Assembly (NCBI GenBank): GCA_012931725.1
Contig: CM022946.1
Coordinates: 74,368,189 to 74,432,188, forward strand
Reading direction: 5' to 3'
Length of the DNA: 64,000 nucleotides
Source: Litsea cubeba
Taxonomy: Eukaryota > Streptophyta > Magnoliopsida > Laurales > Lauraceae
Under the pieces are notes generated by a model. That model did no database searches, had not been told where the DNA came from, and saw only the letters and a list, made by a program, of their open reading frames with translations. Below, piece by piece: positions 34,285 to 44,980 of the stretch. Numbering within the stretch: position 1 is the stretch's first letter; each line of letters opens with the position of its first letter. Both the position numbers and the translations under genes were made by a program.

Positions 34285-37146
34285 TGTAACACCCCGACCC
34301 ACCTTAATCTCGTTTTAGAGTTAATTAATTTAGATTAATTGCTTAATGGATGTTTTGATCTTGATTGGATTTGATTAGGTAGAATTAGTGGGGTTTGACC
34401 GTTTGCTAGGTAGATTATGACTTTTGGAGTGTTTTGGGTTTTTGTGTGTACTTAGAAATTTTTGGGTTTTTAATGCATTGCATAGAGCATTTCATGGGCT
34501 TTAACTCTCATGTCTTGACCCATTAAATTCGGACCTATTTAGACCCATTTCCAGCCCACTTAATCACCCCAGGCCCTTTCTTGCAATTTCAGCCCATTTC
34601 TGGACTTGCATGCAAGTGCAGGATAAAATTGGGTTAAAACCCCATTTCAGCTACTCCTTTCTTCTTCCTTCATTTCGAGCTGAGAGTTTCTCTCTACTCT
34701 TCTTCTCCATTTCTTCCTTCCTCATCTCAAGCAATCAACCAAGACTCCTAAAGTGAATAGAAGCTAGCCACCACTTCATCTTCTCCACCAAGACAACATC
34801 TTCCAAGCTCAAGCATCCACTCATCTTTCTTTCTTCTTGCTTTTGGTAAGCTCTTTCTTCACTAGGCATTTCCATTTGATTTCCTTCATCTTGGAAATCT
34901 ACAAATCATGTATGCATCATCTCCTTCCTCATTCATTTTCTTCCATTTTGTTTTTCACCATTTTTAGGGCATTTGAGCTTTCATATTTGGGGATTTTCGA
35001 GTTTAACAAGGATTAGGTGTGAGAGCTAGCTTTCAAAGCACCAAGGCAAGTTAAACTTATACATTTGTATGCATGATTTCTTGTTTGATTCATGAATATA
35101 TGTAATCTTGCTTAGATACCCTTCTTCTTGCTCAAAAATGGATTTTTGTGGGTGATTTCTTTGTTATTGCATATGGGTTTATTGATGGTTTTTTATGAGC
35201 ATTTTGGAAGCTCAAAGATACCTATTGGTAGTGTTTTAAAACCTGATGGAATGCCTTGAATGGCCTGAGAGAAATCAAGAAGTTTCAGATTTTCGGACAC
35301 AGAGATTTGACAGTTCGCTCGAGCGAGCGTGAGTGAACGCTCGAGCGAAGGGCTTTCTGGGAGAGTTCGCTCAAGCGAACTCTTGGTCCGGTCGAGCGAA
35401 CAGCTCTCTGTCTGGGGTCCGCTCGAGCGACCATTTGGACGCTCGAGCGAACCTGATACCTACAGTATGCAGATTTTCCAACGACCATAACTTTTTAACC
35501 GTAAATCCGTTTTTGGAGATCTACATACCGTTGGAAAGCTCATGATGTGTAGAACCCAATAAAAAGTGATTTTATTTGATTTGAGCCTTGGAAAAGATTA
35601 TATGTTGGATTTTACATAATTGTGACAAATGGACGTTTCCATGAGCCGGACATTGAACCGTAGCTTGTTCTAGTTGATTGGCCTGATAGATGGACCTGTA
35701 GGATGTGCACCCTGAACTTTTATCATGACCGATGTTTTGTTTAATTGTGGATATGGATTGAGCAGTCGTAACCACAAAAAGGGGCATTGTGTTCTTCGGA
35801 TTGTAACCGTACCAAATGCGTTCTATTAAGGGATTCGACATCCAAATTATGTAACGCCAAGGGGTCCTTGTAGCCCGATAATGTCGGACTCTTAATACTA
35901 CCCTGAGTTGGACGGTGAAGACCACATGTGTTCCCAAGACCGTAGGCTTGGCTTGAATTACATCTTAACTCCGTATATGATCTGTATGTGCATGCATTGC
36001 ATTTCGTTTCCAGTATTCTAGTATGACTTGATCATGCTTCTGTCCAGTTATGTATTTTCTGTTACACATGTGTCATGTTACATTTATTTCTGGCTTTGTT
36101 CAGTATATTTCAGTAAGTTCCGATTTGTTACCTATATGATATGTCCTGTATATGTCCTGTATCTGAATTACACTGTCCTGCACCTGCTCTGTTGTTGGTA
36201 TATTGCACTCTATGAGTCGGCACCACTTAGCTTCGACCCTATCTAAGTCGGACCCGGCTAAGTGTGGGTTTAGTAAATTTCTGGCCCTCTGCAGATGGGA
36301 ATATATTCTGAGGGTTTACCAGGCACCCTAGGTCTACGATGGAGAATTCTGGGTACCTCTGTCTCCTAGTAGCACCACCCTGTCCTGTCCTGATATTCTG
36401 CTCTCATTTTATTTCATGTTATATGATTAACTTGAGAGAACATAGCTTATGTGGATGTGCCAACTAGTACTGTTAATATGTTTATCTGTTATCTATGACT
36501 CGTATGTCTCATGCTAATTCATGCACTGATATGCCTAGTGATCATTCCTTGATCTCTTATGATTTATACCTGTCTGACTATTCATTCGATACATGTTATA
36601 TGGACTGTATATGTTTGTCTTGCTTAGCTTAGTCTAATGGTGCTACACTTGGCGTTACAGGTGAATATGTCGACGCCATTCCCCCGGAGATCCTTGAGGA
36701 AGAGGAATCTCTCCAGAACGTAGCAAAGTGGACTCCTGATGATGTCTTCTAGACATCCACTCGATGAGAAATGGACGTTTAAATGACCCACTGACCGTGG
36801 CTAGGATTGCCACATATTTTGTAGTAGCTTATAAACTTGTTTAGCTTTTGAAATTGTAAACTTTAACTTAACTTAACTTACTTCTTCTCTTCTATCTCTT
36901 GAACTTGAACTTTTAAATCTATGCTCATGGACCCTTATGCTCTATATCTTGATCATTGTGCTATGTCAGTTGGATATCTATTTGACAGATTTATACAGGC
37001 ATGTTGTGAAATATAAACCTCACACGTGATATCCTGTGGGTAAATTCCGTACGTGGGGACCTAGAGTCAACGAGTTTGACTCGAATTTCCACGCGGGCGT
37101 GTGTCGCGCCTCGGGATGTGTGTAATCTCGGGCTCGGGGCGTGACA
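34285..37146 (+). mobile_element. Solo LTR G (plus strand), 2.86 kb, nested in F
   Basis: It begins TGTAACACCCCGACCCAC at 34285 and ends GGGGCGTGACA at 37146. The target duplication CAAGG is perfect (34280-34284 and 37147-37151). It is related to B and F by terminal motifs and by the shared phrase ATGAGTCGGCACCACT (about 36210; in B about 3370), but it lies in the opposite direction to F. No open frame of interest occurs. Confidence 0.93.
35310..35455 (+). repeat. GCTCGAGC palindrome cluster in solo LTR G
   Basis: Six occurrences of the CGCTCGAGCG or TCGCTCGAGCGA type, some degenerate, occur within about 145 bp, spaced about 20-30 bp apart. Confidence 0.85.
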
Positions 37147-37220
37147 CAAGGTGACCTAAGCCTAGTGGTGCCTTTAGTTTTGAAAACTCGAACCGATACA
37201 AATCAAACCATAGTAATACC

Positions 37221-37445
37221 TTTGGCTCATGGGCTCACACTACAAAGCTCTGGCCCCATCTTGCCTCGAAGTTTTATTTTTGAAATCATAGTCTCTTTGG
37301 CTCATGGGCTCGCACTACAAAGCTCTGGCCCCATCTTGCCTCGAAGTTTTATTTTTGAAATCATAGTCTCTTTGGCTCATGGGCTCGCACTACAAAGCTC
37401 TGGCCCCGTCTTGCCTCGAGGTTTCGTTTTCAAAATACTAGTCTT
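37221..37445 (-). repeat. Three tandem 75-bp repeats in solo LTR F
   Basis: Units start at 37221, 37296 and 37371, each beginning TTTGGCTCATGGGCTC and carrying CTACAAAGCTCTGGCCCC. The period of 75 is a multiple of three, which creates an artificial open frame at 37141-37455. Confidence 0.92.
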
Positions 37446-38104
37446 ATCAAAATAATAGTCTCATCGAAGAAATCCCGAATGTGGCGAACCACTCCAATCT
37501 CCTTTCAAATCGATTCGGAGAAAACATACGAATTCCATGGTAAACCGCCCAAATACACATCAAAGTGATTTGTATAAAATCACACGATCAATCCTTTAGA
37601 ATATGGAAAACCACATGATTTTATAACAACTCACCGATGCTATTTAAATTAGTTCACCGAGGAATACAAATACAAATACCTTCTCTGACTTGAAATGGAA
37701 TGGATAGTGGAGAATGACTTAATGACTTACCCATGAACCATCTCAATACACATTTAACCTTTAAACATTTATTAATAAAGAGTATGTTTGATGCCAATGA
37801 AAATCTACAACATTTAAATGATAAGGTGCGTATTGAGACTCGAAAGGTTCCCGAGTAACTTCACACACGCCCATTCTCTCATTAATCCCATTCCCATTTC
37901 ACAAATTCCAAGTATCACAATTAATCCCAAACTTTCATGGGCTTTCTATCAAAATTAACCCCAAACTTTCATGGGCCTTCAAGCATAAAAAGGGGATTAA
38001 CGGACCACAATCGAGGAGGAGAAACGGGCTGAAAAGGGGTTGAAACGGGCCTGAAAAAGAACCCCAAACAGTCCACGAAAACAGCCCAAAGAATGGGCCC
38101 AGAC

Positions 38105-38205
38105 AGACCTGGGCTCGCTCGAGCGACCCAGGGTCCGCTCGAGCCAAGCCCAGGCAGAACCTGGTCCACTCGAGCGGCCCACTGGGTCGCTCGAGCGGAC
38201 TGGGC
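38105..38205 (-). repeat. GCTCGAGC palindrome cluster in solo LTR F
   Basis: Four TCGAGC-centred motifs (CGCTCGAGCGACC, CGCTCGAGCC, CACTCGAGCGG, CGCTCGAGCGG) occur within 100 bp. They are equivalent to the cluster in G. Confidence 0.85.
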
Positions 38206-38281
38206 TCTGTCCCAGTCCTGGCCGAGTGCAGAAATGCACTCTTTTGTGCATTTTTCTGATTTCTTTTCCCCCTCTTTCTTC

Positions 38282-38407
38282 CATACTTATTTTCACAATA
38301 ACTTGGACCCTTCCATGACCTCCCAAACTCATCAAATCACCATTCATACTTATTTTCACAATAACTTGGACCCTTCCATGACCTCCCAAACTCATCAAAT
38401 CACCATT
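38282..38407 (-). repeat. Two tandem 63-bp repeats in solo LTR F
   Basis: CATACTTATTTTCACAATAA begins each unit, at 38282 and 38345. The copies look identical by eye, which implies a recent slippage or duplication event. Confidence 0.92.
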
Positions 38408-40367
38408 CATTAGCAATCCAATTAACCAAACAAACACCCTTAAATCAAAGCCTTTTTTCTCCCTTTCCTTGAACACCAACTTTTAATACAAAGAAAGCAA
38501 ATTTGCAAAAGGATTAAAGTGAGACCAAGCTTCCAATACATTATAAGACAATAGCATAAGTGGAAATCAACAAAACATTGCTTCATTTATTCAAAGTAAA
38601 TCAATAAACCATGAGGAGATGAGAACTTAACCATGAAATGCCATGAAACCAAACAAGAGAAATGAAACCATCAAATTAATTGAAAATTCCACTTGCCTCA
38701 AGTCTAATTGAGAGAAATAATACTCCTCAAACCAAGCTCTAGGGTCTCAAGCTCCCAATCTACAAAAACTCCAAAATTTCCAAAGAAAACCCTAAAAATC
38801 CATCTTTCTCAAATCTCCAAGGAAAGCTCTTGCATGAGTGATGAAAACACTCTAAATGAAGAGGAAAACAAATATCTAAAGTTTGGAAAGCCATTGCTAA
38901 CCTTGAAAAGCCCAAACGAAGAAGAGAAGCTTGGATGAGAGCCTTGCCCTAGCTCAAAATCCTTGAAAAAGGCATCTTTGGAAAGCCAAGAGAGAGGAGA
39001 AGAAGATGGGAAGGTCAAATCTCCATTTAGCATCCAAGAAGAAGAGATACATGAGGAGAGAGAAAGGGGGCTGGGAGAAAACCCTATCTCCTCCCTTGTT
39101 GCCGGAAAAGGAAAAATGGGGAAGGAGAAGAGGAACCCAATGGTTTTATAAAGGATAAGTGGGCTGGGCCCCATGGGCCCCAATCTTACAAAGGCTGAAA
39201 CTTACATTTGCGGGTCCCGAATGAAATCAACGAAGAAGACAAAAATGATCAGCGAAATTTCTACTTTCCAAAAAGTATACTTTCCCCAATTTCTGAAATT
39301 TTCGAAATTCAAATACAGATTTAGTGTGAAAGGTCAATTTTGCCCTTTTTCTCGAAAAACACGATTTCTGAGCATCAAATCAAAATGGTCAAAACATGAA
39401 AGTTGTTCAACTCAATAAAATGAGTCAAAAGGAGCAAAATTTGTAATTTTTCCAAAATAAGAATAATTTCTCACAAAAATACATTTTACAAAGACCGGGT
39501 CAAACTAAAGTCAACGGTCTTCAAAATCTCCAAGGCTATGAAAAATCTAGTCAAACTCAAAGACAAAGTCAAAGCAACTCAAATCTTGCTTAAAAAGTTA
39601 AACCATGATTAAAACAATACTAAATAGAGAAATTGGGGGTCGGGGTCTTACACACAGTCCCCTGGTTCCACTATGAAGAATCAAACTACACAAGTACTGA
39701 TTCTACATAAATTTTGTTCACGAGGTTCGACCACACAGATCTACTCCCCATTTTTGTTCACGAGGTTCGATCACAAAGATCTACTCCCCACACATAACTT
39801 TTAGAGTGGTTGAATCACACAGAAACAATCCATTATCACAATTTTTAAAGTGGTTGAATCACGCAGAAACAATCCACTATCACAAAGATATAATTTGAGT
39901 AGAGGGCGAACAACACTTGCCTCTTTTTGACAAAGTCTGGAGTTTGTCACTTACCTCTTTGAAGAAGTCCGAAGGATGCTCTTCGAAACTTGTCACCGCA
40001 GCTCCAAGCTTTCATGCCTCTTGCAATGATTCCTTGATGTTGATGATGATGATGCTCCAATGTTGTGCTCAGTCAAGGAAAGAGGTCTTTGGTCTAGGGA
40101 TTTGGATAATAAACTATGATAGCTCAAGTTCTTCCCTAGGCAATATTGTCTCCACACATCACACTTTCCTTAAGCTAATGAAGCTCTTAGATTTGACAAA
40201 CCAAACTCATAGTGTGTGTTGGAATGATCTATGAGAGCTCTAATATGATACACAATGGTTAGGACATGAGCTCTCGTGATCTTGGAGGCCTTGGGAATGA
40301 TTTTCCAAGCCTTAGGGATGATTTGGGGCATTTTTCTATTATAGAGAGCTTTCCAACGGTCATAAAA

Positions 40368-40688
40368 TGGCTAGTGAAAAGTGAATAGTGAATAGTGTTA
40401 CTGTTCGAACGGCTAGTGAACAGTGAACCGTGAATAGTGACTACTGTTACTGTTCAAACGGCTAGTGAAAAGTGAACAGTGAATAGTAAATAGTGAATAG
40501 TGTTACTGTTCAAACGAACAGTGAACAGTGAATAGTGAATAGCGAGGTTACTGTTCAAACGGCTAGTGAACAATGAACAGTGAATAGTGAGGTTACTGTT
40601 CAAACGGCTAGTGAACAGTGAATAGTGATGTTACTGTTCAAACGGCTAGTGAACAGTGAATAGTGATGTTACTGTTCAAACGGCTAGT
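40368..40688 (-). repeat. GTGAACAGTGAATAGTG / TTACTGTTCAAACGG repeat block in LTR E
   Basis: About seven irregular units combine GTGAACAGTGAATAGTG with TTACTGTTCAAACGGCTAGT. TGAACAGT and ACTGTTCA are reverse complements, so each unit can fold back on itself. Confidence 0.88.
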
Positions 40689-41075
40689 CGCGAGGTAACT
40701 GAAAAACCATTTTAAAAGAGTTTTTGCTCTCTAAAAAAGTAACCGCGAGGTGACTGAAAACCATGGCGGTTAGCCGACTTCTGAGGCCTGTTTTGAGTCT
40801 TGAAAAAGCTGAAAAACAATCTCTAAAACTCTATTAAATAAGCCATTAAACTAAGGGTTTTTAGGGCCATGTCTTGGTTGGTTTGGAGTCCCATTTACCT
40901 AAATAGGTTGGCACACATATGGATGTCTTCCTTTATGAATCCGGGCCTTCCAAGACTTGATCTTCTACCTTCAAACTTGATATTCCTTGAGAAATTCTGA
41001 TAGGCAAGGTCTTGGATTCTTCGATACGAAATTGACAATACAGAAACAAGTGCTCATAGGAATGTGGCACTAACA

Positions 41076-44000
41076 ATCTCCCCCTTTGTCAATTTCGTGG
41101 CAAAAACCTATTCTTGATTGAAATACAACAAATGGACTCAAATACAACCAAGATTACAAGAGTACATGATCTTTATAAAAGATACAACAATTACAACTCA
41201 AAGACTCATGACTCTAAATACTCCCCCTGAGAATGTGCTTTGTCTCTTAAAGATATACCTGCATAAGATATTGACATACACATTCTATGGTGGGATTGCT
41301 ACTCCCCCTTAATTGTTAGTCACAAAATATCATAGATAGAGTGTGTTTTCACCGTTTGGTCTACACTCTCCCCCTTTGTTTAATCTCTCCATTTTCAGGA
41401 TTCAATCCATTTATTCTCCCCCTTTTTGTCACAAATTGACAAAGAGATGTCCCGATGAAGCATATGGAGTACTATAGAGAGATAAGAAGATGTGAGAGAT
41501 ATCAGTATTTAGCATATTATGATATCAAGGACATAAAAAGATTCACCTATAATCATAAAAGGGTTAGCAAGCATGATATCAAAAGATTTGACTATAAAGA
41601 GATGTAATCATGCTAAGATGGAATTGAACTATATAAATCAACTAAGAAAGTCCATATCAATTCCATGAATCCATTTAAGGACTCTCTAAGTCCTTCAAAT
41701 GATACAAACCGATTGAAGAGTAAGGACTCAATAAAGATCATATGAAATTTCATTTCATTGACCTTTTTCACCACTTAACCGTAGTGATGAACCTGCATAA
41801 TCATACTGATATAACTATGAAGCACATACAATGATTATGAGGAATGCATAAGGTTCCAAAAGAAAATCAATCCATTTAAAAACATATGATAGGAACATGC
41901 ATTATGATACCAAAGAAAATAAAATCCAAAACCATAACATTCAATCTTTAGAAAAATTTAACTTACAAAGGCATAATGAATGTTATGAGGATGAATGCAA
42001 TCACCAAATGAATTCAATCATCAAAATAAGGGATTATAATCCAAAATGATTTGGGTACATTGCATTCCAAACAAGTCATCAAGATAGGAAATTTACAAAT
42101 AGAGGAGCATATGACTTGCAAAATCATCACACAAAAGAAAAACACAATACAGAGTATAGTGATGATCAAAGATAAAAACATCCATATCTTAGAAAAATAC
42201 CATAACTAAAAACTCATGGATGTGGCAATATGAGAAATACATAAAGATGTACCTATAAAAGTTAATGCATTCTCAATTAAAAATTGTTTTGTTTTTAAAA
42301 AAACTTAAAAACAAATATTCATCATATTCATATATGCGTCTCCATGATCCTCAAATATGAATTCTCATTTGATCATCTTAAAGATGTCTACTCCCCCTTA
42401 ACATCATTCTCTTCTTTTTGTCAATATGATGACAATGAATATACCGATGTAATGCATGAAGAAGATGTAAGGCATGAAACTAGGGAGTTCTCAAATATAA
42501 CAATTAAAGCTTACATTGATCGAATTTCTCAAGATGTTGCTAATCATGGAAAGACATAATGATGAATAGATGAGTACCAATTGAAAATCTCATTTTGAAA
42601 GCATGTATCTAAACATGGCCCAAAATGAAAATCAACTGCATAATTTTCCATTTAAGTAAAAACTTAAAATCAATGGAAAATTCATTTTTCAAATCATATT
42701 TATTTTCAAAAAGACAAAACAACTAATTTGAAAAATATGAGATGGGACATCAATATCACATCTCATTCAATTTTGCATTTTAGAAAATATACCTATCAAG
42801 AACATATGCAAAATGAATTGTTGATTCCGAAACATAGACAAGATCGAAAGAGATTTACATGTAATGGAGGACAACAACTTGAGATTCAACCAAGTATATA
42901 AATCATGTTTCTTGTTGGTGAGGATATAAGCATCAGAGAAGTGTTTTACGTGATCACACAGAATTACAGGTCAGTTCCATAGCTACCACACATGGAATTA
43001 CACTTGGCAAACCCAATACGTGAGGAGTCTCCTGTCTCCTCCCACTCTCCTAGCCAACAAGTGAGGAGTCTCCCGTCTCCTCCCGTTTCCTCCCTTAAAC
43101 GTTAATGTTTGAATGATTCAAATAGATATACCAATATGAGTGCAACTTGGAATGAATGAAGGTGGAGTATCCAAAGCATTAAATCAATTCCATAATGATG
43201 TACATGTTAAGGATACAACAACAAAAAAAATCATGGATTGTTAAATAAAATCTTGTTTTTTAAATGCTAAAACTTTGAACTGGTTTTGAAATCATGTAAC
43301 TAATAAATATGTTTCAAAACAGAGAAATCCGTGAGAATAGTGGTATTAATCATAGCATAAGCATGTTTAACTCTTGAAAATCATATGCTATGAGAAATAT
43401 CATCATTTCATATGCTTTATGAAATGAAGTTCAACTATCATGAAGCCAACCTCTTCAAGAAAACAATCATAATTTAGAGGAGGCAAACATTAGAGATAAG
43501 ATGCTAAAGTGAAATTTCAATTCAATGTTCACAAGATTTGTCACATTTTAAGACATACCAAACAAATAGAAAACCATGAAAAGAACATGGATGTGACAAA
43601 CACAAAATTCACCAAGCATCATGAATATTCATCACTTATAAAAATATAAGTTGAATGCATTATGATGAATATAAGAAATTGCATAAAAATAAGATTGGGT
43701 GTTGTGTGCAATTTCCAAGGTGTAAAACATATGAACTCAACAAATATAACATCCATCAAATAATAGTTATGATCATAATGAACAAGAAATGGATTTGAAG
43801 AGATTCATATGAGCAACAACACACTTATGAAAATTGAAACATGTACAAAGATGAAATAATAAACATGGATCAATTAACATAACCATCCTCCTTAAATAAA
43901 GACTAACAAGCACAAGGATGGATTTTATAGTTCTTAGTATGGAGTTAACAAAAGAAAACAACACAACCATACATAGAACCATTTAGCATTTGCATATAAA

Positions 44001-44980
44001 GGGTCATATCATCAACAAATAATTTTTTTACCCCTGCAAATGTACCTACATACATGAAATAAGGAAAATACCTTTTATAAGTACCTGTTAACAAAAGAAA
44101 TCGAAAATGAAATACATAACAGGGTATCTTGTATGGTAGTAGCCTCTAAGAGTTTAAGGCCATGAAGAAAAATGATCATGGATACCAATTGGAATAAGAA
44201 ATACCAATTGAGATTCAAGGATAAGACTATTAGCTCAATCACTCTAAAATGGAGTTAAAAGGAATATAACTACTAGGATTAATCCAAATTAGAGCTATCC
44301 ATGATGTTATGGGGTTAACTGATCATAGCATCAATCAATGTAACTAAGAAAATCATATGCTATGAATATTTTGAGATCATTTCATCCAATCACAAAATAT
44401 AACTATCATGTGCAAGATGAATGAGATGAATGAAATGAAGTTCAAACATGAAGCCTACCTCAACCATTAACCAACCAAGATTATGAACACATGAGTATGG
44501 TGGTTATGAAATTTTATAAGAGCATGAGAGGTGGCAATCATGAAAATTATGATGCTAATAGAAAGGGACATGGAATAAAAACATATTACTATCAAGATCA
44601 ATCCAATGTATACAAGGTTTATCACATTTTCAAGATATGACATCAATTGGATATGACAAAAATAAAAAATGATACCAATTGAATATAGAACAAGATTAAG
44701 AGCAAAGATGTGATAAACATAAAATTCCATCAAGCATCATAAATTGATATTCATCACTTTTAATGATATAACTAATGACCATAGTGATGAACATTCTAAA
44801 TTGCATGAAATGTCTCTTGGTGATACATGCAATTTGAAAGTGTCAAATCATATGAATTCAACATCTATAAAATTCATCAAACAATAGGTATAACTATGAA
44901 ATACAAGGAATGGATTTCAAAGAGGTTCATATGATCAAGATCACTACTATGAAGTTGAAACATGTATAAGGATGACATCA
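41076..44980 (-). other. Element E interior next to the LTR, non-coding, with repeated polypurine tracts and a diverged tandem duplication
   Basis: The LTR is bordered by a polypurine tract (minus AAAGGGGGAGAT at 41076-41087). Similar AAAGGGGGAG-type tracts recur near 41221, 41303, 41370, 41417 and 42390. From about 43320 onward an AT-rich roughly 1-kb segment is followed by a diverged second copy (about 44330 on), which resumes after element H at 57389. Shared landmarks are ATCATATGCTATGA, a CACCAAGCATCAT-type phrase and AACACATACAACCAT-like phrases. No credible gene occurs in any frame. Confidence 0.65.

Larger units (their letters stand above)
33124..39652 (-). mobile_element. Solo LTR F (minus strand), about 3.66 kb, containing solo LTR G
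   Basis: On the minus strand it begins TGTAAGACCCCGACCCCC at 39652 and ends GGGGTGTGACA at 33124. The 5-bp target duplication CACAG is perfect (33119-33123 and 39653-39657). No interior, primer site or second LTR is present, so it is a solo LTR left by LTR-LTR recombination. The start aligns with LTR B and G. Its sequence includes antisense matches to B's 1500-1550 region (around 39215-39290). Confidence 0.9.
32616..41075 (-). repeat. Element E LTR, interrupted by solo LTRs F and G
   Basis: On the minus strand it begins TGTTAGTGCCACATTCC (41075) and ends GCACTTTCA (32616). Its own parts are 32616-33123 and 39653-41075. It includes the phrase TAGAGGGGGGTGAATAGG (near 32651), a common plant repeat signature, and a tandem-repeat block at 40368-40688. 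Confidence 0.8.

Noticed and set aside
37141..37455. 104-codon plus-strand frame
   Set aside because: It is produced by three 75-bp tandem repeats in solo LTR F. The repeat length is a multiple of three, so the frame stays open by construction.
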